A stretch of 36,221 nt of DNA, from positions 1 through 36,221 of the forward strand of contig NZ_RBZN01000033.1 of assembly GCF_003628435.1 (NCBI RefSeq), in the 5' to 3' direction. This stretch comes from Ureibacillus endophyticus (GTDB lineage Bacteria; Bacillota; Bacilli; Bacillales_A; Planococcaceae). The notes beneath the pieces are model-generated. The model was not told the origin of the DNA and searched no databases. It saw nothing but the letters and a program-made list of their open reading frames with translations. Below are positions 17,077-25,662 of the stretch, in pieces (positions within the stretch are counted from its first letter, which is position 1; each line of letters begins with the position of its first letter). The position numbers and the translations under genes are program-made.

Positions 17077-17220
17077 CACACTCCCCCTTTAAGACTATAA
17101 TAAAGGTTGTTAGCGCTATTGTCTTTAGCATGTTTTTGATATTTCTATCAATATTCCACTTTGTCCGTAGAAAAACAGAATTTACTAAAAATATTATTCT
17201 ATGATATTTTTCCTTGAATA

Positions 17221-17673
17221 TTACTCATCCAACAATTCAATTAACTTCTCTGCTCCAGGTCCCTCAATTTTCACCGTCATATTCTCCTGAAGCCATATAT
17301 GTAGATAGCCCAATTTTGCTAATGCTTTTGCTTTTTTATTTACTTCATTTCTGAATAGTGGGGTTTCGGGCCAAGCAGCTATAAAATATGTATTGTTACC
17401 ACCATTCTTTTCCTCCCGCTCCATCAACTTCGTAATTTGCTTTCTTACATATTCTCGAACCAAACTCCGCGAAAATGGTTTAATAGATGGATCTGTATCA
17501 TACTTATTGCCAATAGACCCTTTTGCCTCAATTAGAAGCGTTACCCCGTTTTTAAGTAGCTCCATATCAATGCCCTTTTCGTTATTTTTAGCCATCGAAA
17601 TTAAAGTAAACCCATGTTTTGTAAAATAATTTTCTATTGCATCAAGCAATTGATTTTCCGTGATGATTACCAT
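17221..17673 (-). CDS. Small PD-(D/E)XK nuclease-fold protein
   Basis: 150 residues. The core GIDMELLKNGVTLLIEAKG gives the D-(X)n-ExK signature (Asp in GID, Glu and Lys in EAK), followed by a helix with a conserved-looking RKQI that resembles the Q of Mrr/Holliday-junction-like nucleases. An upstream Glu in the first helix (AIENYFTKHGF) completes the usual set. The function could be a restriction-like or DNA-processing enzyme; it stands alone without a methylase. GAGGGGGAAATC precedes the ATG. It diverges from the ger operon. Confidence 0.65.
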   Translation of the reverse strand: MVIITENQLLDAIENYFTKHGFTLISMAKNNEKGIDMELLKNGVTLLIEAKGSIGNKYDTDPSIKPFSRSLVREYVRKQITKLMEREEKNGGNNTYFIAAWPETPLFRNEVNKKAKALAKLGYLHIWLQENMTVKIEGPGAEKLIELLDE

Positions 17674-17793
17674 GATTTCCCCCTCTTCCGAAAATATTAT
17701 ATTACACTTTTTCTTCCCTCAAAATGCATTATTTCACAATAGTGGGAAACACTAAGTTTGGATTCTTATCTCTATTAGATTGGAGAAAACTGT

Positions 17794-19137
17794 ATGAATA
17801 CGCAGGAAACTCTTTTGTGGATCAATGAACAATTTAGCCATACAAATGAATTGGTACAAAAAACATTAGAGTACGAACAGAAAAACATTGCCTATATGTA
17901 CATCAAGTCTTTGATTGATAATGAAATGCTTCAGAAAACTATCATTAAACCCTTTTTTGAAATGGCGAATATGGAGCAATTCAAACTTTATGTACAAGCA
18001 TTACCACAATTTGAGGAAGTCCCAGCAAAAGAGCAAGTTCTCCTAGAAATTATGAATGGTAGTATCTTATTGGAAATTGGTAATGAATTATGTTTAATCG
18101 ATCTTAAATTATCGAAAAACGATGAGGTTTCATCTGCTTCGGTAGAAATGACCATTCACGGATCGCAAATTGCGTTAAGTGATAACTTATTGACGAATTT
18201 AAACTTAATCCGTTCTTACTATCGACAACCAACCTTGAACATCGAATATATGTCCCTTGGTGAAGTCAATCAGCAAAAAGTTGCGATTGTTTACGATACG
18301 GAAAAGGTGAATACCCAAGCGTTGAAATTAATTAAAGAGAAACTTCAAAGGGTCGATAAACAAGTTATCTCTGCAGCTAATCAGTTTAATAACTATTTGA
18401 ATGATAAGCGTTTTTCATTGTTTCCTCAAATGATTATGACAGAACCGCCAGACCGTATTATTTATAATATCGCCGGGGGAAAAGTCGTGATTTTACAAGA
18501 TGGCAGTTCCCAATGTTTAGCGGCACCTGTCGTATTTTTCGATTTTATGAACACAATGGAAGACGATTACCATACCGTGATTATTTCAACTTTCTTAAGG
18601 TTGCTTCGGTATTTAGGATTTTTTATTAGTCTACTTCTACCAAGTATCTATGTGGGGGTTACCTCTTATGCCCCAGAAGTATTTCGCACGGAACTTGCTT
18701 TAACCGTTGCTGGAAGTCGAATGGGCGTTCCTTTTTCATCCTTTGTTGAAGTATTGTTCATGCTCTTTTTCATGGAACTATTACTCGAAGCCAGTATCCG
18801 TCTCCCAAAGGCTGTCAGTGCAACGGCTACAACAGTTGGAGGGTTAATTCTTGGAACAGCGGTGACCGAAGCTTCCCTTGCATCCAATATTATGGTCATC
18901 ATCGTCTCTGCAGTAGCCATTTCTACATTTGTAATTCCAGTAAATGAAATGGCCTTCGCGATTCGTATTGTCCGCCTTCTATTAATAGTCATAACAAGTA
19001 TTTTCGGATTAGCAGGACTTACTTTAGGATTCCTTGTGTTCATTTTGTATTTAACAAGTTTGGACAGTTACGGAGAGCCTTACTTGAGAGTCTATAATTA
19101 TAAGAAAAATAAGGAAAGATCGGAGGGACATCTTTGA
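17794..19137 (+). CDS. Spore germinant receptor A subunit (GerA family)
   Basis: 447 residues, slightly short for the family. It has a soluble N-terminal region of about 240 residues, the family segment QDGSSQCLAAPVVFFDFMNTMEDDY, then about five membrane helices. It is the A subunit of an inner-spore-membrane receptor that triggers germination on a nutrient signal. Its stop overlaps the start of the B subunit (TTGA), typical of gerA-type tricistronic operons. The germinant cannot be predicted. Confidence 0.93.
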   Translation: MNTQETLLWINEQFSHTNELVQKTLEYEQKNIAYMYIKSLIDNEMLQKTIIKPFFEMANMEQFKLYVQALPQFEEVPAKEQVLLEIMNGSILLEIGNELCLIDLKLSKNDEVSSASVEMTIHGSQIALSDNLLTNLNLIRSYYRQPTLNIEYMSLGEVNQQKVAIVYDTEKVNTQALKLIKEKLQRVDKQVISAANQFNNYLNDKRFSLFPQMIMTEPPDRIIYNIAGGKVVILQDGSSQCLAAPVVFFDFMNTMEDDYHTVIISTFLRLLRYLGFFISLLLPSIYVGVTSYAPEVFRTELALTVAGSRMGVPFSSFVEVLFMLFFMELLLEASIRLPKAVSATATTVGGLILGTAVTEASLASNIMVIIVSAVAISTFVIPVNEMAFAIRIVRLLLIVITSIFGLAGLTLGFLVFILYLTSLDSYGEPYLRVYNYKKNKERSEGHL

Positions 19138-20243
19138 GTCGATATTTTTACTACTTCGTCTTAATTAATATGGTGGCTAATATTATTGCATCCGTCCCTT
19201 CCATCCTTTTAAGGCATTATAATGAAGGGTCCGTTTCTGCCATGGTACTTGCAACCATTACAGGAACACTGATAATTACCGTATATGCAAAGTTCTTTAT
19301 ACAATTCCCTGGAATGACCTTGCCCGATTTATTAAAAAAAACGACGGCGAAATGGTTTTATGTACCACTTATTTTGATAATGACCGTCGTTTGGTTTATA
19401 GCAGGGATGATTACATTAATTACGTTTACGTTTCTTCTAATCCGTTACTTAACACCTGAAATGCCAATAATACTCATTAGTCTTTCTATTATACTATCTG
19501 TCATCTTAGGTTGTCTCATAAAAACAGATCGAGTACTTTATACAGTCGAAATCATCATGCTAATAACGTTTCCATTAATAATATATATCTTTTTTAAAGC
19601 TTCTACTGATGCAAATATTAACTGGAATTTTATTAAAGAAGCAACTTTGTTTATTAACCAAATGCCGAATCTAGAATCGTTTACATCTTCTTTTTACTTA
19701 TTTCTTGGAGTGGGTAATCTTTTTATTTTTAATCGTTTTTTCAACATCAAGCAAAAATTTGGATGGAAGCAAATTATTTCAATATTCTTTATTACAATAT
19801 TAACGTTATTTACAACGTATTTTATCCCAATTGGTTTTCATGGTACATCCGAAATTGAAAGTCTCGTGTATCCATGGCTTCAAACAAGCGACTCATTACG
19901 TATGAAATATTCTTTAATTGAACGGGTATTATTTGTATTTTTATTATTTTATTTATGTATTGCCTTTTTAAGCATCCTCATCCATTGGCATGTTGCCGTG
20001 GAATATTTAAAATATTTATTTACCTTTGAAAAAATTAAGGTTAAAGATGTTAACATAGGTATTTTAATTCCACCTGCCATATTTACAGTCATTTCAACTT
20101 ATTTTGTACAAGCACTTAACGAAAGCCAATTGTTCCGTTTTTCGAGTATTTTTTATATGATACTTGCCGGATTTTTCCCCTGTATGATACTTGTATTTTT
20201 TTACATCAAGCGGAGGATGAAATATGCAGAAAATACAAAGTAA
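19134..20243 (+). CDS. Spore germinant receptor B subunit (GerB, APC-like permease)
   Basis: A 369-residue polytopic membrane protein with about ten hydrophobic helices, in the spore germination permease family related to amino-acid transporters. It starts at TTG 19134, preceded by GGAGG, and overlaps the A subunit by 4 nt. It is thought to form the ligand-binding pocket of the receptor. Confidence 0.92.
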   Translation: MSRYFYYFVLINMVANIIASVPSILLRHYNEGSVSAMVLATITGTLIITVYAKFFIQFPGMTLPDLLKKTTAKWFYVPLILIMTVVWFIAGMITLITFTFLLIRYLTPEMPIILISLSIILSVILGCLIKTDRVLYTVEIIMLITFPLIIYIFFKASTDANINWNFIKEATLFINQMPNLESFTSSFYLFLGVGNLFIFNRFFNIKQKFGWKQIISIFFITILTLFTTYFIPIGFHGTSEIESLVYPWLQTSDSLRMKYSLIERVLFVFLLFYLCIAFLSILIHWHVAVEYLKYLFTFEKIKVKDVNIGILIPPAIFTVISTYFVQALNESQLFRFSSIFYMILAGFFPCMILVFFYIKRRMKYAENTK

Positions 20244-21345
20244 ATTGAAATTGTTATTCATTTTTTCAATATTGTTTTTTCTCTCCGGCTGTGAAGAATT
20301 TAAAGATGTCGATAAAGATGTTTTTGTTTCAATGATTGGCATTGACTTATCAGAAGACAAAGATAAACCTTACAAAGTAATTTTAAAACTATTTGTTCCT
20401 ACTAGCTCCTTTAAACAAAATCCCGAAGCCAATTACACTTACCTTGTGGAAAAAGGGGAAACTTTATCAGAAGCCATTCGAATGTTAGAAACCCATATTG
20501 ACAAAGAACTAGACTTTGGCCATATGAAGCTGATTGTCATTGGTGAAGAACTCATCAACAACAATAAAACGAAAGAAATTTTAGATTTTCTATTAAGAAG
20601 GCCGGATATTCAACTAATTTCTTGGATTACTGTTGGGAGACCGAATGCGGAAGAGATTGTCAAAATGGTTCCTGCGGGAGAAACGGCAGCCTACCCATCA
20701 CTGTATAATTATTTTGATGGAAATGGCACAGAAAGTCCTTATATTGTGACTACGTTTTTATTCGATTTTCGGAGAAGAATGATGGATAATGGCTTGGATC
20801 CCATTTTACCAATTGTTCAAGTAAGTGAAAATAAAACGACCTTTACAGTAAATAAATCCTTTGTATTAAAAGATAAAAAAACCCCATTTGAATTGGATTC
20901 GCTCTCTACATTAGTGTTTAATACCCTTTCAATGAATGTGCAAATGGCTGATATCGAAGTAAATGAGGAAAATGAACTTTTTGTTGCAAGACTAGATAAA
21001 ATAAAAGCAAAAAATAAAGTAAAGGTACAAAAGGATAATCAGGTTTCTTTAGAAATCGATGCTAAATTAGTTGGATATATAGCTGAATCGGAAAATGCAT
21101 TGAATATGCGTGATTTACCAAAGTACAGCCAACTGTTGGAAAAAGAAGCGAAAGATAAAATAACAAAATTTATGAAGCTACTCCAATCTGAAGGCATTGA
21201 TCCAATCGGCTTTGGTTTAAAATATAAGGCTCAAACGATTCATCATAAAAGAATGAGTACTGAGAAGTGGAAAGAAGCTTACAAAAATGCAGATGTAAAG
21301 GTGAAGGTTTCAGCATCCCTGAAAAGTACAGGTTCTATCCAATAA
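20224..21345 (+). CDS. Spore germinant receptor C subunit (GerC lipoprotein)
   Basis: 373 residues with a lipoprotein signal ending in LSGC (Cys near residue 23) and the family opening EEFKDVDKDVFVSMIGIDLSEDKD. The C-terminus (AYKNADVKVKVSASLKSTGSI) also matches the GerAC C domain. It overlaps the B subunit by 20 nt with GGAGG before the ATG. Confidence 0.93.
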   Translation: MQKIQSKLKLLFIFSILFFLSGCEEFKDVDKDVFVSMIGIDLSEDKDKPYKVILKLFVPTSSFKQNPEANYTYLVEKGETLSEAIRMLETHIDKELDFGHMKLIVIGEELINNNKTKEILDFLLRRPDIQLISWITVGRPNAEEIVKMVPAGETAAYPSLYNYFDGNGTESPYIVTTFLFDFRRRMMDNGLDPILPIVQVSENKTTFTVNKSFVLKDKKTPFELDSLSTLVFNTLSMNVQMADIEVNEENELFVARLDKIKAKNKVKVQKDNQVSLEIDAKLVGYIAESENALNMRDLPKYSQLLEKEAKDKITKFMKLLQSEGIDPIGFGLKYKAQTIHHKRMSTEKWKEAYKNADVKVKVSASLKSTGSIQ

Positions 21346-21403
21346 TAATATGTGGTATAAGTTCAGAGGGAAAGACAAAAACTTTTTTTAAGGAGTGATG
21401 TCA

Positions 21404-21580
21404 GTGGAAAAGGACGATAAATATCTTACAACCGCCCCAAAAAAGAAACAAATCACCGTTGAAAACGAAATGAATGTAAGAAGCATACTAGAAAACTCAG
21501 TGAACAAAAATAAGAAACTGGAAGAAGCGAATATTGCCATCACCGGTGATGAGATTAAGCAGCAGAATGAGAATCTTTAA
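21404..21580 (+). CDS. Small hydrophilic protein after the ger operon
   Basis: 58 residues from GTG 21404, chosen because AAGGAG lies eight bases upstream; ATG 21398 is only two bases from it. The protein is charged and rich in Lys, Asn and Glu, with no hydrophobic core, so it is probably helical or disordered. It lies 58 nt after the GerC gene and before the operon terminator, so it is probably co-expressed in the forespore. No family recognised. Confidence 0.55.
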   Translation: MEKDDKYLTTAPKKKQITVENEMNVRSILENSVNKNKKLEEANIAITGDEIKQQNENL

Positions 21581-21586
21581 ATTGTT

Positions 21587-21619
21587 AGGAGTATCCAGAT
21601 TTGGACACTCCTTTAATCT
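21587..21619 (+). terminator. Terminator of the ger operon
   Basis: AGGAGTATCC (21587-21596) pairs with GGACACTCCT (21603-21612), one mismatch, followed by TTAATCTTT. It marks the end of the ger transcript and the left border of the mobile-element scar. Confidence 0.78.
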
Positions 21620-21717
21620 TTGGTAACAAATGATTCTGCTGGGGTTCACCAATATGACATACCATTCTCGAAAAGGTGGGGGTCACAGCCACTTTTCTTT
21701 TTGTTTCTAACTTTTTA

Positions 21718-21770
21718 ATAAGTCCGAAAACATTGATATAACAATGTTTTGGACTTATACTTTTTACTAT
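21718..21770. terminator. Large hairpin next to the integrase remnant
   Basis: ATAAGTCCGAAAACATTG (21718-21735) is the inverse of CAATGTTTTGGACTTAT (21742-21758), apart from one bulged base, with a 6-nt loop. T-rich DNA lies on both sides. It could be a terminator or a structured end of the former element. Confidence 0.5.
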
Positions 21771-21788
21771 ATTTTCTTTACAAAACCT

Positions 21789-22370
21789 TCAATTTGCAGT
21801 AATCAGGCGCTTCATAACGCGTAACACATTTCGTGGATCTTGTTTCGAACCAGTTTCTGTACATATAACTAAATCCTCATCCTGATAAAGTTCATTGTGT
21901 TTCTCTTTAAAGGACTCCTGTTGTGTGCAATATTCCTTTAATTCTTTCACGACCAATCTGAAATTGGGACAATGCGATTTGATTTTTGTATCTTAATTAA
22001 TGTTAAAACATAACCTTTTTGTGGAATATACGCTAATGATCGTTGAACATGAGTCGTTTTATTAACTAATTAAATATTGGGTTTGACATTTCATCAAGCC
22101 AACCATCTACTATTTCGTTAAAGAACACCCTTAGCGTTGCAATATTACCGTTAATTATAATTGCTTTCAACGCAACTTGCTAACAGTGTCTAATAAATTG
22201 CTTAATGTGAATCTGTTCTACTTGTTCTAGTTCGGTAATGCTATATTCAGATTCCACAAAGTCTTCCTGAAAGTTCAGACGGTTGTTGCAAAGTTCTATA
22301 TACTTTCCTACCTTGTTTTTGCTGATTCAAGCTGAAGTCATAAATCAGTTCGTGTAATTTATCGAAAATA
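21789..22370 (-). pseudogene. Degenerate tyrosine recombinase (phage-type integrase)
   Basis: Three fragments in order on the minus strand read as one integrase. (1) DKLHELIYDFSLNQQKQGRK, then after a frameshift YIELCNNRLNFQEDFVESEY…VEQIHIKQFIRHC: the N-terminal SAM-like domain, with an in-frame TAG at 22180-22182. (2) NGNIATLRVFFNEIVDGWLD, ending at a TAG at 22066-22068. (3) From about 22054, LAYIPQKGYVLT…KSNRIVPISD, a frameshift near 21955, then LVVKELKEY…EDLVICTETG and DPRNVLRVMKRLITAN. The part carrying the first catalytic Arg is deleted between (2) and (3). The frame ends at a TGA before the HxxR and Tyr region. It cannot be active and marks a decayed integrative element. Confidence 0.82.
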
Positions 22371-22418
22371 AAAAATCCCCTTTCAGTTAGTCTGTTAAAA
22401 CTAACCAAAAGAGGATTT
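22366..22418 (-). terminator. Terminator of the nuclease operon
   Basis: 22373-22390 pairs with 22401-22418 (AAATCCTCTTTTGGTTAG against CTAACTGAAAGGGGATTT on the minus strand, a few mismatches), followed by TTTTATTTT. It lies about 150 bp after the nuclease stop codon. The 148-bp spacer before it (22421-22568) holds nothing else I recognise. Confidence 0.75.
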
Positions 22419-22568
22419 AAAGAAACATATAAATAGTTTCACGTGATACTAAAAAAATTCAGAATCGACATCAGCTAAACCGTTGATATGACTTTATTTA
22501 TAGCGTATTTACACTATAATATTCATCCATATTATTTCTACTCAATCTTTGCAGGTGAAGTTGATGTT

Positions 22569-23687
22569 TTACAATCCACTTTCTATGGCAGTAACAATCG
22601 CCCGTAATCTATTCACGGCACTTTTTCCATGGGCTAACATATAGGTTGAGTTCTCGGATGCAGATGCTTTGCTTACTAGAACAAGTATGCCTATTTCATG
22701 TTTTGAAAGAATATGAAAAACATCCATCAATTCTTCCAAAGTGGGAGAAATAGTAGTTGCCCTAAGCAAAAGGTATAAATCACGCGGAGAAAGATTACCC
22801 AAAAGTTCTTGTTCCTGTCTAAACTGAGAAATTACAAGCGTAATAATATCCATCTGTCGCCTTTTTGCTTCCATAATTCCATCGAGTTTTGAAAGCCCAT
22901 CTGGAACTTGAAAAATATATGCTATTTCATCTAATGATAATCCCAAGGCATGGGAACTACGAGCCACTTCAATTAATTCTTCAACTGTGATAAGAGCAAA
23001 CTTTTTCTTGCGGGCATGATTTCGTATTGTATCGCCACTAAAACTAGCACCAACGATAGCAACATAGTCTGCATTATTTTTTTCTTTATGCATATCAATT
23101 GCAACATCACTTATATCGCTATGAGATACAGTTCCCGAACTCTTAGATTTCCCGTCAGCAATAGCAATTATATTTTTTCCTTCACTATCTTTCCACCGAA
23201 TAATTACATCTGTATCGCCAGCACCACCAATACGTTTAGCATCGAAGCCCATGTAACAGAATGTTTCGGCAATAGACTCTTCAAAAGCCACCCCTGAAGC
23301 TTTTCCAAATGCCATAGGGTCCTTTGAAGATTCACCTAATCGATCAAATAATTCATCAGCCAATGTTCGCTCAGGCTCTGTAGCAACAACTGGTTCCTTT
23401 GATTCATCCACATCTGTTTCATCTTCGATGTTCAATACCTCATTAAACAATGGCAAGCGGGAAACAAACTGTTTGCCCAATGAGGTCGCTTTCAAGTGCA
23501 GATATCGTGGTTCTTCCAACAAACCTGCTTCAAGCAAAAAGCCAGCAATCCATCTAGCTTTTTCCGTATTGAGTCCATAGTTTTTTGCTTGTGCATAAAT
23601 ATCATTTCGAATCGAATCATTTTCGGCAGCTTGAATCATTTCCCCTACAAAGCGCATATGGCAGTGGAGAATCCTTATGAAATCCAA
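22569..23687 (-). CDS. FokI-like PD-(D/E)XK endonuclease subunit
   Basis: 372 residues from a TTG that overlaps the upstream gene by 13 nt (CCGGAAATGA just before it). The first ~80 residues look like a helical/winged-helix domain. The nuclease core begins near residue 130: helix Glu136/137, GGAGDTDVIIRW (Asp158/Asp160) and IIAIADGKSK (Asp178, Lys180) form the D-(X)n-DxK site. The run of elements (GG…D, ADGK, the SHSDISDVAIDMH helix, YVAIVGASFSG, ALITVEELIE, LGLSLDEI) follows the order in the FokI cleavage domain. About 110 mostly helical residues follow. No DNA methylase is visible nearby, so it may act on modified DNA, on a foreign structure, or after activation by its partner. The FokI relation is a motif-level inference. 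Confidence 0.72.
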   Translation of the reverse strand: MDFIRILHCHMRFVGEMIQAAENDSIRNDIYAQAKNYGLNTEKARWIAGFLLEAGLLEEPRYLHLKATSLGKQFVSRLPLFNEVLNIEDETDVDESKEPVVATEPERTLADELFDRLGESSKDPMAFGKASGVAFEESIAETFCYMGFDAKRIGGAGDTDVIIRWKDSEGKNIIAIADGKSKSSGTVSHSDISDVAIDMHKEKNNADYVAIVGASFSGDTIRNHARKKKFALITVEELIEVARSSHALGLSLDEIAYIFQVPDGLSKLDGIMEAKRRQMDIITLVISQFRQEQELLGNLSPRDLYLLLRATTISPTLEELMDVFHILSKHEIGILVLVSKASASENSTYMLAHGKSAVNRLRAIVTAIESGL

Positions 23688-24613
23688 ATCATTTCCGGTT
23701 TCGCACCACGCTTTGCTTGTGATGTCGCAATATAAACGTTGCGGCCAACTTCTTCTAAAAGCCCGGCAGCTTTTAAAAAAGGCAACATAGACTCAACGCT
23801 GCTCGTTTTTAAACTAAATTCATCCTCAATGAATTTAAATAAATCTGCTCTAGAGACACGTTCAAGCGCAAATTGAACAATAATCCTTAAATTATTGATT
23901 CGGTTCGGACTAGGCACCCAAATGTTATATGTACTGCGCTTTTTGTGATCATCAGGAATATCAAACAAATGCTGTAAAAGTGAAGCAATCTCTTCAGGAG
24001 GTTCTGCAATAACAATATCCTTTGATTCAGACTCAAGTAAATCTAAAACATCTGCCGTCACAAGTCGCCAATCGTTGATAGCACTTTCACCTTCAGATGT
24101 TAATCCCCATTTTCGATTGCCTACGTCTTGTATCAAACCAAGAACTTCAAGCCAATCCATTCTACGTCTAGTATTGCTGAGATTAGCCCAACTCAAGCAA
24201 AAAGTTTCACATAATTGCTTGTCAACCTCTTCAATTCTTTTGGCTTCTGTCTGTAAAAACACTAATACTTCGCCAAAAAGACGAACTTTATCTTGAATTA
24301 AATCGGCCAAATGTCTTTTTGATGAATTATTATAAAATGAACAGCCTGTTTCAGTTAAGCTCAAAATCCCGGCTCGATTACTGACTAGCCCCATACTTTT
24401 CAAAAAAGATGCATAAGAACGCCAAGTGTAAGTTTCTGATACGCCATTTATGTCTGGATATGAATCTAAATCTGTGGCTAAATTATCAGCAACTAACCTT
24501 ATAAGTTCTTTTATAAGATTGTACCAATCTTGTTTGCTACCTCTAATGTCGGGAATTGCCCAACCTTTTTTTCTCCACTCTATCTTTTGTTGCTGTAAAT
24601 CTTCAATAAACAT
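23675..24613 (-). CDS. Winged-helix-rich partner of the FokI-like nuclease
   Basis: 312 residues, unrecognised as a named family. Several segments look like winged-helix units: ~60-100 (YASFLKSMGLVSNRAGILSL), ~145-185 (RRRMDWLEVLGLIQDVGNRK with WGLTSEG) and ~245-300 (RADLFKFIEDEFSL with LPFLKAAGLLEEVGRNVYI). Chained winged helices are how FokI reads its site, so this may be the DNA-recognition subunit of a split enzyme. No catalytic motif is seen. AAGGAGG precedes the ATG. The stop overlaps the nuclease start by 13 nt, so the two products should be made in stoichiometric coupling. Confidence 0.65.
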   Translation of the reverse strand: MFIEDLQQQKIEWRKKGWAIPDIRGSKQDWYNLIKELIRLVADNLATDLDSYPDINGVSETYTWRSYASFLKSMGLVSNRAGILSLTETGCSFYNNSSKRHLADLIQDKVRLFGEVLVFLQTEAKRIEEVDKQLCETFCLSWANLSNTRRRMDWLEVLGLIQDVGNRKWGLTSEGESAINDWRLVTADVLDLLESESKDIVIAEPPEEIASLLQHLFDIPDDHKKRSTYNIWVPSPNRINNLRIIVQFALERVSRADLFKFIEDEFSLKTSSVESMLPFLKAAGLLEEVGRNVYIATSQAKRGAKPEMIWIS

Positions 24614-24649
24614 ACAAAAACCTCCTTTCGGAATGTTCTTCTTGAATAA

Positions 24650-24725
24650 ATTATATTATTGTTGCCTTTCGTGTTGCAGGGTCGTGCAACGTAATAATTC
24701 AAGTCCCGGAAATCCATTGATTTCC
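24650..24725 (-). promoter_or_regulatory. Promoter and candidate operators of the nuclease operon
   Basis: A minus-strand TATAAT lies at 24650-24655, about 35 bp before the ATG. Near the -35 position is the inverted repeat GTTGCA-N6-TGCAAC (24673-24690). Further upstream is a perfect GGAAATC-CATT-GATTTCC (24708-24725). Dyads overlapping the promoter suggest tight repression, common for restriction-like toxins; the repressor is unknown. Confidence 0.5.
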
Positions 24726-24768
24726 TAGGGTTTTCTGGCATATGTTTGACAGTTCGTATTATCCTCAC

Positions 24769-25102
24769 TCAATAGTCGCTGGTGGCTTAGAAGTAATGAC
24801 ATACATTACGCTCAACAACCATTGATACATAAGGGTTTTACTCGATATATCAAAATAGAAAAATCATTAATTCCATGTAATTCTTGTCCTCAATTTTAGC
24901 AGGGGAACCCCTGCTTTACAACGTTATTATTTGAATAATAGACATGTCGTTTCAATATGAAAAACGTTGTTCATGCGTATAGTAGGACTTGGTTACATTA
25001 GTAAATAGAACACTAAGTTGATGTTTAGACAGGGGCTACCATAAGATGACGCTCTAACCAAAATCAACCTTAATACATAACCTATATTAGTAATGTGAAC
25101 TA
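24769..25102. other. Non-coding spacer with a tight hairpin
   Basis: No convincing gene in 334 bp. The only clear structure is AGCAGGGG-AA-CCCCTGCT at 24898-24915, a perfect 8-bp inverted repeat that folds as a 7-bp stem with a 4-nt loop. The stretch probably belongs to the decayed element. Confidence 0.4.
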
Positions 25103-25353
25103 ATGACCTATCAACTGAAAGAGTTTTTTAGTAAAGTCAATGTCATTCCACTTAATACCAAGGATTTCTCACATATTTTTTGAAGCATTTAGAGAGATTA
25201 AAAGCTCGGGATGTAACAGGCATTACAGATAACGTTATGCATAGTCGTATAACACATCAGTTGTTCTTGGATGTAATTAAAGTACTTGAACAGGAGCTTG
25301 GCTTGTTCGAGGAGACTGATAAGGATGAAAATGAGAATGGCAATTTAATATGA
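25103..25353 (+). pseudogene. Frameshifted small gene of a mobile element
   Basis: ATG 25103 opens 26 codons (MTYQLKEFFSKVNV…) that end at a TGA (25181-25183). The -1 frame then continues without a break from the T6 run at 25176-25181: LKHLERLKARDVTGIT…HSRITHQLFLDVIKVLEQELGLFEE, to TGA 25351. Together they give about 83 residues of coherent helical protein, so a one-base change in the T-run, or slippage there, explains the break. Its stop overlaps the next ATG (ATGA). I do not recognise the family. Confidence 0.5.
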
Positions 25354-25511
25354 AGAAAAAGAAGCCGACAATCATGCTACCAGCTGTTCCAGTGAAGAAA
25401 AACGATATGGATTTGGATTTTACAGCGCCGGGGCAACAACTGGTAGTAGAACCTGTTTCACCAGTTGAACTGGTAAAGGTAGCGGAGCAAGTTGTGTTGA
25501 AAAGGAAGTAA
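25350..25511 (+). CDS. Small lysine-rich protein, 53 residues
   Basis: It starts at the ATG overlapping the stop of the preceding frame (ATGA) and runs 53 codons. The product begins MKKKKPTIMLPAVPVKK and then turns acidic and valine-rich. After its stop, another frame carries protein-like codons to 25594 (KEVTKFEPSKPCLKFGGGKS…), so the gene itself may be a frameshifted version of one of about 80 residues. Family unknown; probably an accessory gene of the former element. Confidence 0.42.
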   Translation: MKKKKPTIMLPAVPVKKNDMDLDFTAPGQQLVVEPVSPVELVKVAEQVVLKRK

Positions 25512-25662
25512 CAAAATTCGAACCGTCAAAACCTTGTTTAAAGTTTGGTGGCGGTAAGTCGAGCAGTACAAAGAGTATGAAAGTGCAACTGTGATTCATA
25601 GTTAGATTAACATACTTGGTCCATTTATGGTTGAAGCGTTTCACAAACATAATTAACAACAA

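Noticed and set aside
16019-17673. An intact prophage
   Set aside because: Only a replication-organizer gene is phage-like; no structural, lysis or integrase genes adjoin it.
18666-19043. 125-codon minus-strand frame over the GerA gene
   Set aside because: Antisense of membrane segments, no RBS, no motif.
22569-24613. A complete classical restriction-modification system
   Set aside because: No methyltransferase motifs occur in either protein, and the SAM-dependent enzyme at 8911-9615 is a distant, small-molecule-type methyltransferase.
24580-24768. 62-codon minus-strand frame over the nuclease-operon promoter
   Set aside because: It covers the TATAAT, the dyads and the AAGGAGG of the real gene, and has no RBS of its own.
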